Positions 14,541-23,510 of a stretch of 64,000 nucleotides of DNA are shown piece after piece (within the stretch, counting starts at the first letter, position 1; each line of letters starts with the position of its first letter). The position numbers and the translations under genes are program-made. The stretch spans positions 496,001-560,000 of the forward strand of contig JACJYO010000001.1 in the NCBI GenBank assembly GCA_020636075.1. The letters are read 5' to 3'. Source of the DNA: Lewinellaceae bacterium. GTDB taxonomy: Bacteria; Bacteroidota; Bacteroidia; Chitinophagales; Saprospiraceae. The notes under the pieces were generated by a model that was not told the origin of the DNA, ran no database searches, and saw only the letters and a list, made by a program, of their open reading frames with translations.

Positions 14541-16415
14541 ATGAAACTGTTCACGACCCTCTTCCTTTGCTGCTTTGCGCTGCTGCTTCAGGCCCAATCC
14601 GATGCCGATTACATTCGGGAAAATTTCACCAAGCGCGAGGTAATGATCCCCATGCGCGACGGTGTGCATTTGTTTACCAGCATTTACACCCCCAAAGACT
14701 TGTCGCGCAACTACCCGATCCTCCTCAAACGAACCCCGTACTCCTGTTCCCCGTATGGCGTCAATCAATTTCCGAATAGTTTTCAAAATATGGAGCTGGC
14801 ACGCTCCGGGTACATTTTCGTCATGCAGGATGTGCGCGGGCGCTACATGAGCGAAGGGGATTATGTGGACGTCCGGCCGTATAATCCCGGCAAAAAATCC
14901 AAAAGCGACATCGACGAGGCCAGCGACACCTACGACACGGTCGACTGGCTGCTCCAACACGCAACCGGCAACAACGGTCGTGTTGGGGTGTACGGCATCT
15001 CGTACCCCGGCTTTTATGCCACCATGACCATCCTGGCCCAACACCCCGCCATCAAAGCCGTATCGCCACAAGCACCGGTTACAGACTGGTTTATCGGCGA
15101 TGATTTTCACCACAATGGCGCCTTCATGCTCATGGACGGTTTCCGCTTTTACTCGGGCTTCGGCAAACCCCGCCCACAACCAACCACCAATGGCGCGCCG
15201 GGTTTTTCCGACTGGAAAACACCCGACAACTATGATTTTTACCTGGGCATTGGCGCATTGAAAAATTTTAATGAAAAACTGCTCAAAGGCGAAATTCCGT
15301 TCTGGAACGAGTTGATGGAACACCCCGACATGGATGCGTGGTGGCAAGCCCGCAACCCGCGCCCGCACCTCAAAAACGTGATGCCGGCAGTGCTCACCGT
15401 AGGCGGCCTGTTTGACGCCGAAGACTGTTTTGGCGCCTGGAATGTGTACAAGGCTATTGAAAAACAAAACCCGGCCTCAACCAGCAACCGGATCGTGATG
15501 GGCCCCTGGTCGCACGGCGGTTGGTCGCGCGGCTCCGGCGATAAACTGGGCAATGTGTCCTTCGGACAAAAAACCAGCCCGTTTTACGAATCTGAAATTG
15601 AATTCCCCTTTTTCGAATATTACCTGAAAGACAAGGGCAGTATGAGCCTGCCCGATGCCTATATTTTTGAAACGGGCAGCAATCGCTGGACGACCTACAC
15701 CAGCTGGCCACCGGCACAAGCACAACCCGTGCCGTATTATTTTGCAAAAAACAGCGCACTTGGCACTACCCCACCTGCCGCTGGTGGTGCTGCCGAACGA
15801 TACACCAGCAATCCGGTCAAACCGGTGCCTTACACCGAAGACGTACACCTGCGCCGCACCCGCGAATACATGACCGACGACCAACGCTTTGCCAGCCGTC
15901 GCCCCGACGTGTTGGTGTATGAAACGCCGGTGTTGGAGCAGCCGCTCCGGCTTGCCGGCCCCTTGGTTGCCGACTTGTGGGTAAGCCTCGACGACCGCGG
16001 CCAGGCAGGAGCGGGCAGATTGCTGGATGCTGATTTTGTGGTGAAACTGATCGATGTGTTCCCTGATACACTTTCGGGTGAAGAAAACGGCGTGCCCCTC
16101 GGTGGATACCAAATGCTGGTGCGCGGCGAAATTTTCCGGGGGCGCTACCGCAACAGTTTTGAAAAACCCGAAGGTTTCACCCCCAATCAACCTACCCGCG
16201 TGCGTTTCGAATTGCCCGATGTGGCGCATAGTTTCGAGCCCGGCCACCAGATGATGATCCAGGTACAAAGTAGCTGGTTCCCGCTAGCCGACCGCAACCC
16301 GCAACAATTTGTCAACATCTACCAGGCCTCCGATTCGGATTTTATTCCGGTGGAAATAACGATATATCAGGATGCCGCCCATCCTTCGCAGGTGGTTTTG
16401 CCGGTGTTGAAATAG
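14541..16415 (+). CDS. CocE/NonD family secreted alpha/beta hydrolase (S15-like)
   Basis: The start at ATG 14541 gives a signal peptide (MKLFTTLFLCCFALLLQAQ); the frame is open 38 codons upstream through the palindromic repeat, which I discount. The 624-residue product has an alpha/beta-hydrolase domain with the nucleophile Ser154 in GVYGISYPG, an Asp in LFDAEDCFGAWN near residue 296 and a His in WSHGGW near 320. A C-terminal jelly-roll domain (about 440-620) follows, as in X-Pro dipeptidyl-peptidase and cocaine esterase. Related enzymes cleave acyl-peptide, ester or glutaryl-amide bonds. Substrate unknown; periplasmic or secreted. Confidence 0.92.
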   Translation: MKLFTTLFLCCFALLLQAQSDADYIRENFTKREVMIPMRDGVHLFTSIYTPKDLSRNYPILLKRTPYSCSPYGVNQFPNSFQNMELARSGYIFVMQDVRGRYMSEGDYVDVRPYNPGKKSKSDIDEASDTYDTVDWLLQHATGNNGRVGVYGISYPGFYATMTILAQHPAIKAVSPQAPVTDWFIGDDFHHNGAFMLMDGFRFYSGFGKPRPQPTTNGAPGFSDWKTPDNYDFYLGIGALKNFNEKLLKGEIPFWNELMEHPDMDAWWQARNPRPHLKNVMPAVLTVGGLFDAEDCFGAWNVYKAIEKQNPASTSNRIVMGPWSHGGWSRGSGDKLGNVSFGQKTSPFYESEIEFPFFEYYLKDKGSMSLPDAYIFETGSNRWTTYTSWPPAQAQPVPYYFAKNSALGTTPPAAGGAAERYTSNPVKPVPYTEDVHLRRTREYMTDDQRFASRRPDVLVYETPVLEQPLRLAGPLVADLWVSLDDRGQAGAGRLLDADFVVKLIDVFPDTLSGEENGVPLGGYQMLVRGEIFRGRYRNSFEKPEGFTPNQPTRVRFELPDVAHSFEPGHQMMIQVQSSWFPLADRNPQQFVNIYQASDSDFIPVEITIYQDAAHPSQVVLPVLK

Positions 16416-16470
16416 AATTTATACCTTGTGGAAAGTGGCTCGCAGTCCAATAACAGCAACTTAAAAGAAT

Positions 16471-16549
16471 AGGACGCGGATGACGCTGATCCCGCCTTCG
16501 GCGGCAACGCGGCAATCCGCGTTGCTTGCATCCGCGTCATCCGCGTTCT
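16471..16549. repeat. Intergenic palindrome, GACGCGGATGACGC family
   Basis: AGGACGCGGATGACGC (left) pairs with GCGTCATCCGCGTTCT (right). Inner hairpins CCGCC/GGCGG and AACGCGG/CCGCGTT fill the centre, so nearly the whole 79 nt can fold. Same family as the element at 43064-43157. It lies in the 209-nt gap between the CocE-type gene and the channel gene and has no T-run. Confidence 0.7.
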
Positions 16550-16624
16550 AATATTCTAAGCCAACGACTTGGGAACACGCGTCTCGCCGGCTAAACCTGC
16601 TTTCTGTGAACTGAATTTAATAAA

Positions 16625-18763
16625 ATGAAGTGCTTTCGAATGATTTCAAATTTACATGCAGGTCTACTTTTTCTAATAATTGCCTGCTGCGGTAACAGCT
16701 GCTCCAGTACGCAGCGTCCGGTGCGCTACATCGCTTATATTGGTTTTGAGATGAACAATCCGAAGGTTTCGGCCGACCGGATGTATACCGACCAGTTGTA
16801 CGCTGCCATGTTGAAGGAATATTTGCACAGCATGAACCGCCATGGGTATGACATACGGCTCGACACTTTGTTGTTCGATTGCCCCTTTCAGGAAGACCCG
16901 GAGCGGATCAAAGAAATTTACCGGCAAATTGCGGCCAACCCCAATATTCTGATGGTGTTCGATAACACCTGGGGAAAGCACATCAAACATGCGCATCCGC
17001 TGATCCGCGATCTCGACATTCCGGTTATCGCGCTCAGTGCAGACCAGAATAACCTCGACTATGCGGGCAACACGGTATTTCTCAACCCCAACGACCCGCA
17101 GCCCATGTACATGGTGCATTTTATCAAGGAAGTGCTTAAAGCCCGTTCGGTGGGTTTTATCACTGAGTTAGACTACAAGCCGCACAAGATATTCACCGCA
17201 CTGCTCGACTCCAACCAAATCGCCTACCACACCATCGCCGAATTGTCTCAATCGGATTATACGGCAAACAACAATGTATCGCGCGAAGACACCCTCAAAC
17301 TGCTCCAGACGCTCGACCGAAACCTCCGGAACAGTCCCGACTCGGTGATCTTGCTCAATACCCATGCCGGATACGGTAACCTGGTGTTGCGCTACCTGAA
17401 AGACAACAAAGTGCCGGGAAAAGTCCTGATCGGTTTTATACAATCCGTGACTTTGGAGCCGGCGGAGATGGCGCAGATTACCAACCGCGGCCATACGATC
17501 ATTCAGTTGGAAGGCGAAAATGAAACGTTCCCGATCGAGCTGTACCGCAATCAACAGGTATTTCAAAAGCAATTCCCGGAGCAATATTTTTCACACAAAA
17601 ATGTCGCGCAGTACCTCTGGCGCTGCTTCGATGCCTCAAATATCCTGGAAGTTGCCTTGCGTGAAAATGTACAGGACAGGGCCGATGCCGTGGCCTTTTT
17701 CCGCAGTTTGCGCGGCCGGAAAGTGGCCGAGCGCAACCAGCTGTATCAATTTGACAGCAGTCTGATCATGGTCAAAACGCCGATGTTCAATCAAATGAAA
17801 AACGGCAAGTGGCGCAGTAGCCCTATCCAGATCAATAGTTTGGGCAAAGCCATTCCCAACCTGCGCGTAGGCCTGGATATTATCGATATCAACGAGATTG
17901 ATGTCCGCAACAACTCCTTTTCCTGCAACATGCTGTACTGGGTGATTGCCGACTCCAACTACATCGACAAAGAAGACTACATCGGGTTCGACAACATGAG
18001 CACTAACGAAGCTGAACGCGACGCCGTAGCCACCCGGCACGAGGAGAATTTTATTATAAAAATCTATCGCGTGAGTGGAAAATTCTATTCCAACTATGAA
18101 ACCTTTGATTTTCCCTTCGACCGGCACCAGATCACGATTCCGATCTCGGCACTCAGTACCAGCGACGAAATGAAGATCAGTTTCGACTTCAGCCGCCTGC
18201 TTGGGAAAGTCAAAAAAGACTCCTTTAAGTTTATCGACTGGGCCACGAATGACTACTTCGTAACGATCGATAACCAGCTGACCAGCAGGCTCGGCTCGCT
18301 GGACCAGATTTCGCCCGACAGCACCGATTCGGCGCAATACCTTGAAAAATACAAACTGCTGAATGTGCGGCTGGAAGTAAGCCGCCGGCCCTGGGGCGCC
18401 ATCACGCTGATCATCCTGCCCTTCATGATGTTCAGCATTTTGCCCATTTTCATGTTGTTTTTTCACAAAGCCAGCTTCGACGAGATCGGCGAACTGATCA
18501 TCACTTCATTTCTGGCAGCGGTAGCCTATTCGATCAACCTGACCCAACTGTCGCCCACCACCGATTCCATGAACCGGGCATACTTGTTTTTGCTGCTGAC
18601 ATTGGGCGTCAACTTCATGTGTTTTCTATACGTCACCTATTCTGATCGCAAGTTCCCGGCCGTAAAGGAGCGGGTCATGCAAACAGTACGGATCTATGTG
18701 CCCTATGTCATTCTGATGGCGTACATCATATTGACGTACTATATTTTTTATATGGAACTTTAA
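16625..18763 (+). CDS. Periplasmic-binding-protein domain fused to a pentameric ligand-gated ion channel
   Basis: The 712 residues fall into four parts. (1) A lipoprotein-like signal, IIAC with Cys21. (2) A type 1 periplasmic-binding-protein fold, about 33-385, with alternating strands such as PVIALSAD, SVGFIT and KVLIGF. (3) A pLGIC beta-sandwich, about 408-590, with LRVGLDIIDINEIDVRNNSF (strand 1-2 signature), the Pro-loop FPFD at 496-499 (in place of a Cys-loop) and pre-M1 RRPW. (4) Four membrane helices at about 591-613, 619-641, 650-672 and 688-709. By eye against GLIC, Asp619 falls at -2', Glu623 at 2', Thr627 at 6' and Leu630 at 9', the usual hydrophobic gate; acidic residues at the mouth suggest cation selectivity. 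It should be an inner-membrane channel gated by a periplasmic ligand, allosterically through the binding-protein domain. Convergent with a two-component operon. No other ion-channel gene is nearby. Confidence 0.87.
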   Translation: MKCFRMISNLHAGLLFLIIACCGNSCSSTQRPVRYIAYIGFEMNNPKVSADRMYTDQLYAAMLKEYLHSMNRHGYDIRLDTLLFDCPFQEDPERIKEIYRQIAANPNILMVFDNTWGKHIKHAHPLIRDLDIPVIALSADQNNLDYAGNTVFLNPNDPQPMYMVHFIKEVLKARSVGFITELDYKPHKIFTALLDSNQIAYHTIAELSQSDYTANNNVSREDTLKLLQTLDRNLRNSPDSVILLNTHAGYGNLVLRYLKDNKVPGKVLIGFIQSVTLEPAEMAQITNRGHTIIQLEGENETFPIELYRNQQVFQKQFPEQYFSHKNVAQYLWRCFDASNILEVALRENVQDRADAVAFFRSLRGRKVAERNQLYQFDSSLIMVKTPMFNQMKNGKWRSSPIQINSLGKAIPNLRVGLDIIDINEIDVRNNSFSCNMLYWVIADSNYIDKEDYIGFDNMSTNEAERDAVATRHEENFIIKIYRVSGKFYSNYETFDFPFDRHQITIPISALSTSDEMKISFDFSRLLGKVKKDSFKFIDWATNDYFVTIDNQLTSRLGSLDQISPDSTDSAQYLEKYKLLNVRLEVSRRPWGAITLIILPFMMFSILPIFMLFFHKASFDEIGELIITSFLAAVAYSINLTQLSPTTDSMNRAYLFLLLTLGVNFMCFLYVTYSDRKFPAVKERVMQTVRIYVPYVILMAYIILTYYIFYMEL

Positions 18764-18768
18764 TTATT

Positions 18769-18859
18769 GAACCGCGAAGACGCGGAGACGCTAAGAAATG
18801 CACAAAGATTATTTGCCTACTCATATACAATTCTAGCGTCTTCGCGTCTTCGCGGTTCA
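18769..18859. repeat. Palindrome between the channel gene and the response regulator
   Basis: GAACCGCGAAGACGCGGAGA at the left pairs with the complementary CGCGTCTTCGCGGTTC at the right across a 40-nt loop. It begins 6 nt after the channel stop codon and ends 7 nt before the stop of the convergent response regulator. It may work as a bidirectional 3' structure, though no T-run is present. Confidence 0.7.
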
Positions 18860-18866
18860 AAACACC

Positions 18867-19550
18867 CTATAGCCCGCGCTGTTCTCTTTTTTTCAGATAA
18901 ATCAGCGTTGCTTCCGTACGGTTTTGCACGTGCAGTTTTTCATAAATATGGTGGATGTGTTGCCGTACGGTGCCTTCTTTAATCTCCAACCGGTCGGCAA
19001 TTTCCCGGTACAACAGGCCTTTGGACAAGAGGTGCAGGATTTCTGACTCCTTTTTGGTCAAGCGGGCAATTTCGATCACCGGGTCAGGTGGTTTGAGAAA
19101 GTGGTTGATAACCACGGAGGCAATGCTGCCACTGATCGGTGAGCGGCCTTCCCGCAGGTCGCGCAAGGCATTAATGATGTCAAAACCTTTGTCGGATTTC
19201 AGGATGTACCCGCTGGCGCCGGCGCGTAGGGATTCGAAGATGAGATCCGGGTTTTCAAAAACGGTGTACATCATAAACTGCACCTGCGGGCAGTCGGCCG
19301 ATTCCAAAAATTTGGCATCGAATACCGGTTTGAGCGCCCGTACGACATCGATCCCGTTTTTATCGCCAGGCAGTCCAATATCCGCTATAACCAGTTGGAC
19401 TTTGGTATGTGGCAGGAATGCGATGGCTTCCCCGGCATTGGTATAAGCGTTTTTACACTCCAGGTCTTCGGTATCGTTGATGATGTCTTGCAGGTACTCC
19501 CGCACTTCCGGATTATCTTCAATGATTGCTACGCGTGTTTTTGAGCTCAT
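18867..19550 (-). CDS. NarL/FixJ-type response regulator
   Basis: A 227-residue protein. The receiver domain (about 1-130) has the acidic pocket Glu11-Asp12, phospho-acceptor Asp57 (VIADIGLPG), and later YILKSDKG carrying the conserved Lys. The C-terminal LuxR helix-turn-helix (LTKKESEILHLLSKGLLYRE, then IKEGTVRQHIHHIYEKLHVQ) is complete. Its ATG overlaps the TGA of the sensor kinase (ATGA, 19547-19550), so they are a coupled pair. Targets are not evident; the haem peroxidase operon it belongs to is the obvious candidate, and the convergent channel gene another. Confidence 0.95.
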   Translation of the reverse strand: MSSKTRVAIIEDNPEVREYLQDIINDTEDLECKNAYTNAGEAIAFLPHTKVQLVIADIGLPGDKNGIDVVRALKPVFDAKFLESADCPQVQFMMYTVFENPDLIFESLRAGASGYILKSDKGFDIINALRDLREGRSPISGSIASVVINHFLKPPDPVIEIARLTKKESEILHLLSKGLLYREIADRLEIKEGTVRQHIHHIYEKLHVQNRTEATLIYLKKREQRGL

Positions 19551-22500
19551 GGGTTATCTGGTTTTACAGGTATTTTGAAAAGAATGCGAGTGCCATTTTG
19601 TTGATCGATCAGCATGCTTCCGCCGACCGATTCCATGCGTTTGCGCATGTTGTTGAGGCCATTACCGAATTGATTTAATTTTTGCGGGTCGATCCCGATG
19701 CCGTTGTCGTGAATTTGAACGACCAACTGGCTGTTCAGCGTGAATTCCAGGTTTACCCGATCTGCCTGGGCATGTTTGACGATGTTGTGCAGGCTTTCTT
19801 TGACGGCCAGGTAGAGGTTGCGCCGGCGCTCACCGGAAAGCGTGATGTCGGGCAGGTCGTCGGGGCGTTGCACGGAGCAGCGGATATTGTTTTCGTCGAG
19901 GTATTTGACGGCATAGTTCCGGATGTAGGAGATCAGGTTGTCCAGGGTATCGAAGTTGGAGTTCATGGCCCAGATGATCTCGCTCATTTTGAGCACGAGG
20001 TCTTGCGAATAGGCGCTTATTTTATCGACGGAAATTCGAACTTCCGGGTTATCAATTTTGCGTTGTACGCGTTCACTGAGCATACGAATGGAGGTAAGAC
20101 CACCGCCCAGGTCGTCGTGCATTTCGCCGGCAATGCGGTTGCGCTCCTGCGTCAGTGCTTCCTGTTTTTCAATGTGGAGGCTTTGTTCGCGCAGTTGCAG
20201 GTTTTTGAGGCGAAGTTTGTTGGCAATGTACAGGCGCACACCAATGTAGCTCAGTGCGATCAGGCATACGGCAAGCAGGATATAGAATTGCAGGGTTTCG
20301 GTGAAACGCGGTTTTACCTCAATGTAGATTTTCCGCACTTTATCGCTCCACACACCATCGGAATTGGCGCCCTGTGCATAAAAATAGTACTCCCCATGTT
20401 CGAGTTTGGCATAGCGGGCAAAGCCCTGGGCTGTTTCGCAGTACAGCCAGTCGGGGTCGTAGGGCTTGTTGTCTTCGGCGTAACGAAGTTGGTAACGAAG
20501 TTTGGTGTTGGCGGGGTCGCTGAATTCCGGAGCGGCAAAGTCGAAGGAGAAGGTATTTTCATTGGGTTCGAGGATGAGACTGTCGAGCAGGGTAACGTTT
20601 CCGCGGGGATCGTATGGCTCGTCATTGACCCGAATGCGGGTGATGTAGACGGGGGGTAAGACCTGGAGGTTTTTTAATTTTCCCTCCCGGTTGGCCGGGT
20701 CAAAAACATTAAAACCTTTAATCCCGCCAAACCACATTTTACCGTCCGAGTCCTTTAAAAAAGACTTCCGATTATATTCCCAATCCTGCAGGCCATCGGC
20801 AAGTGTGTATTGCCGGAATCCAAAAGTATCCGGATGAAATCGGATCAGCCCCTGGTTTGTACTGATCCACAAAAAATCGGTATCGTCCTCTTGTAAAATA
20901 CCGTAAACACTGTTGTTGGGCAAGCCATCCTTTTCCTGGATCAACGTATCCTTGAGGTTGTCTTTATTGATTCGGCAAAGGCCATACGTACCAACCGCCC
21001 AGATGTATTTTCGGCCTTCGAAAACTGCTTTAGTCCAACCAATGGCGGATGTTTCCCGAATAAATACAACAGAATCCCGTGCAATAGAATAAATCAGTAC
21101 TGATTTACTGTTCACAGGCAGATATAATCGGTTGGCACTGTCAATCTGAATTCTGTCAAACTCTTTTTTGGGCAGTTTCCAATTTACTTTTTTGGCCAGA
21201 AAATATCGCCCACCCAGTTTGGGAATAATTTGCCAGACACAACCTGCTGAATCAGAATTTATAGCATAAATTGTGTTCTCTGCCAGGTTGATACAAACAT
21301 CATCGAAACGGACTGATTCTCCAACTTCAGAGTACACCGGATACTCATTTCCAGTGAGGTCCCAAACAAACGTTTTTTCATATGCCAATACCAGTGTTTG
21401 GCCTGAGGGTAAACGTTTGATCAGAGCGGCCCGGTAAGGCGCCATTTCAGTCAGCGTATTGGCATGGGGGCCAAATCGGTTCCAGCGTTTCAGGTACTGC
21501 ATATCGGAACCAAACCAAAGATTTCCCATCTTATCTTCCTCAAGCGTGGTTGGAACAAATAAAGGCGCTCTTTTTTCCGGGATCTGCAAGAAATCGAACT
21601 TAGGTTTATCCAGTGAGGCGAAATCTACACCCACAAAATTAATAGTGCACCAAAGTACGCGGTGTCGATCGAGGTACAAATCATATATCCTGGCAGCCGG
21701 ACCTGCGGGGCTGTTTTCTATTATCGGGTAGAATTCTGTATATGCCTGATTATAAAGGCTGAAGGCAGCGAGGCCCTCATTTGTCCCAACCCAAATTTTA
21801 TTACTGTTTTCGCACACAATTCCATCTGCCTTGGCAATGGTAATATCGCTGTTAATTTGATTGTGAAATTTTGCTCTGTCAGAAGCCAGATCAAATTCGA
21901 GCATGCCCTTATTCGTTGCCAGCCAAAGCCTGCCATCGGGCATGGCGCAAATTGATTTTACTGAAACTACCGGCGATTTGCCGCTTCCATCGAGGTATCT
22001 ACCTATAAATAACAGGTCACCCTGCTGCATTCGATATGCCCAAAAACCCGGTGCCCCGCCGGTAATCCGGTCAAATGTGTACAACCGGTAAACGGTTCCT
22101 GAAGAATTGGTTACGACCCGACATCGGTCTCCCTGGATTGGTCCTACCCGCTTGAATGCCAGAGCATGTTCTTTTGTACCGAGCTTACCAATGTCGACCC
22201 AGTATAGCACATGATTCATTGACAGCCACAGCCGGTTTTTCTGAGGTTCGAAATGAAACACATAGTACTTGCTCTCGGCGGAACGGTCCGGGTTCTTTGA
22301 CGGAAAAAAGTACGCGCGCAGCGAGTCGCCTTCACGGCAATACTGCACGAGTGCATCTTCCGTGGAAAACCACAAATCGGTATTCTTGTCTTCAAAAAAC
22401 GGGCTTTGCGGGTTTTGACTGAGGTTATTGTCGCTGAGGTAGTAAGGTTTAATGTGTTGACCATCGAAACGCATGATTCCGTCAGTGGAACTAATCCAGC

Positions 22501-22699
22501 AAAATTCCTGTGAATCGCCGTAGATAAACATACACTGCGACTGGGTGAGGCCGCTGGCAGTGTTAAGGTGATTGAAAAACAGCTTGCGGGTGAGGGGCAA
22601 TTGGGCTTCCACCGCACTTCCGCTCAAAAGAACCAGCAGGATCAAGCCAAGCAATTGCTGCAAGGAATAGATTGAGAAATAATGTGGAATATTTAACAT
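19547..22699 (-). CDS. Beta-propeller/Y_Y_Y sensor histidine kinase
   Basis: Start chosen at ATG 22699 (MLNIPHYFSIYSLQQ), which heads a signal/anchor segment. Two other in-frame ATG lie 9 and 18 nt upstream. The 1050 residues comprise periplasmic two-component regulator propeller repeats (about 40-690; motifs such as GRLWLATNKGMLEFD and KMWFGGIKGFNVFD), a Y_Y_Y domain (about 700-790), a membrane helix (about 795-815), a coiled coil, and a HisKA_3 dimerisation domain with phospho-His in GEMHDDLGGGLTSIR near residue 860. The HATPase ends in HDNGIGID and GNGLNNMRKRMESVGG. Such proteins sense extracellular ligands in Bacteroidota. Coupled to the NarL-type regulator. No covalently linked receiver, unlike polysaccharide hybrid sensors. 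Confidence 0.93.
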   Translation of the reverse strand: MLNIPHYFSIYSLQQLLGLILLVLLSGSAVEAQLPLTRKLFFNHLNTASGLTQSQCMFIYGDSQEFCWISSTDGIMRFDGQHIKPYYLSDNNLSQNPQSPFFEDKNTDLWFSTEDALVQYCREGDSLRAYFFPSKNPDRSAESKYYVFHFEPQKNRLWLSMNHVLYWVDIGKLGTKEHALAFKRVGPIQGDRCRVVTNSSGTVYRLYTFDRITGGAPGFWAYRMQQGDLLFIGRYLDGSGKSPVVSVKSICAMPDGRLWLATNKGMLEFDLASDRAKFHNQINSDITIAKADGIVCENSNKIWVGTNEGLAAFSLYNQAYTEFYPIIENSPAGPAARIYDLYLDRHRVLWCTINFVGVDFASLDKPKFDFLQIPEKRAPLFVPTTLEEDKMGNLWFGSDMQYLKRWNRFGPHANTLTEMAPYRAALIKRLPSGQTLVLAYEKTFVWDLTGNEYPVYSEVGESVRFDDVCINLAENTIYAINSDSAGCVWQIIPKLGGRYFLAKKVNWKLPKKEFDRIQIDSANRLYLPVNSKSVLIYSIARDSVVFIRETSAIGWTKAVFEGRKYIWAVGTYGLCRINKDNLKDTLIQEKDGLPNNSVYGILQEDDTDFLWISTNQGLIRFHPDTFGFRQYTLADGLQDWEYNRKSFLKDSDGKMWFGGIKGFNVFDPANREGKLKNLQVLPPVYITRIRVNDEPYDPRGNVTLLDSLILEPNENTFSFDFAAPEFSDPANTKLRYQLRYAEDNKPYDPDWLYCETAQGFARYAKLEHGEYYFYAQGANSDGVWSDKVRKIYIEVKPRFTETLQFYILLAVCLIALSYIGVRLYIANKLRLKNLQLREQSLHIEKQEALTQERNRIAGEMHDDLGGGLTSIRMLSERVQRKIDNPEVRISVDKISAYSQDLVLKMSEIIWAMNSNFDTLDNLISYIRNYAVKYLDENNIRCSVQRPDDLPDITLSGERRRNLYLAVKESLHNIVKHAQADRVNLEFTLNSQLVVQIHDNGIGIDPQKLNQFGNGLNNMRKRMESVGGSMLIDQQNGTRILFKIPVKPDNP

Positions 22700-22740
22700 C
22701 CGGCCCATTTGAAGCATTTGAATACGCGTTTTTTCCCACC

Positions 22741-23499
22741 TTATGGACAAAACTCCCGGTCGTAACAATTTGGCGGACAGCCAACCAGGCCTTTTTTATG
22801 TCCATTGGTACTAATGGCAGCAGCACTGAGCCAAATCTGACTGAAACAAAGAGGAGGTGGGATTCCGGGTACTTCCCAAGGCCAGTGCGGAACGAATAAA
22901 ATAAGATGGAATGTTAGGCTCTGAGCTGATTCAATATTGCCTGAATACAAAAGACTGAGCAATTCCGTCCCTGAAAACTGAAACGTTGGATGCGCATTAA
23001 GTCCCCAACCTTTGAGCGACGACATGCCTAAGGAATCCCCTCCGGAAACCTCTACAAACCTGTTAATGTGCGTTAGGGCTGATGCATCACTCACCTGTGC
23101 ATTCACAATGATGCCATCGGCAGTGGCCATTCTGTTCGTATTGCCCGGCATACCCATTGGTTTTTCGGCCCGCCCGTTAGCACTTCGGGCGATGAGTTTA
23201 AGTCGACGGTTTCCTTCCACCGTGTTATCTATCCCCAGGTAAAAAACCAACCCTACCAAACCCGGATATAATAAAGGCGGCGGGTCAGTAACCACCACCC
23301 CCGCGAGGGTATTTAAGGACTCCCTACTCAAAAACATCCTGATGGGCTGAAAAGGGGCTTTATAGCCGGGCATTATGGTCAGTATCAGGTTCCGAAAGGG
23401 TTGGTCGCGGAACCGGTTGGAGGCAGCATTGTTGACTTCGACTGGAATATCCCAATCTTCCGTTCCGATATAAAGAATATCAAGTCCTGGTTGTGGCAT
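22741..23499 (-). CDS. Unknown protein encoded between haem peroxidase and sensor kinase
   Basis: 252 residues, no signal peptide, no membrane helix. The sequence looks beta-rich, with many Gly, Pro and Asn turns (for example LYPGLVGLVFYLGIDNTVEG) and Cys only near the C-terminus (GCPPNCYDREFC, plus one earlier). I do not recognise a family. Its ATG is 11 nt after the peroxidase stop and its stop is 41 nt before the kinase start, so it is probably co-transcribed with both. It could be a peroxidase partner, maturation factor or substrate-binding protein; this is inference from position only. Confidence 0.65.
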   Translation of the reverse strand: MPQPGLDILYIGTEDWDIPVEVNNAASNRFRDQPFRNLILTIMPGYKAPFQPIRMFLSRESLNTLAGVVVTDPPPLLYPGLVGLVFYLGIDNTVEGNRRLKLIARSANGRAEKPMGMPGNTNRMATADGIIVNAQVSDASALTHINRFVEVSGGDSLGMSSLKGWGLNAHPTFQFSGTELLSLLYSGNIESAQSLTFHLILFVPHWPWEVPGIPPPLCFSQIWLSAAAISTNGHKKGLVGCPPNCYDREFCP

Positions 23500-23510
23500 A
23501 ACTTAAAGTT

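Noticed and set aside
14535..15467. 310-codon minus-strand open frame
   Set aside because: Antisense to the signal peptide and catalytic domain of the CocE-type hydrolase.
17636..18466. 276-codon minus-strand open frame
   Set aside because: Antisense to the channel gene's ligand-binding domain; no independent support.
19682..20659. 325-codon plus-strand open frame
   Set aside because: Antisense to the kinase and Y_Y_Y domains of the sensor; repetitive Val/Phe/Ala/Gly composition typical of a shadow frame.
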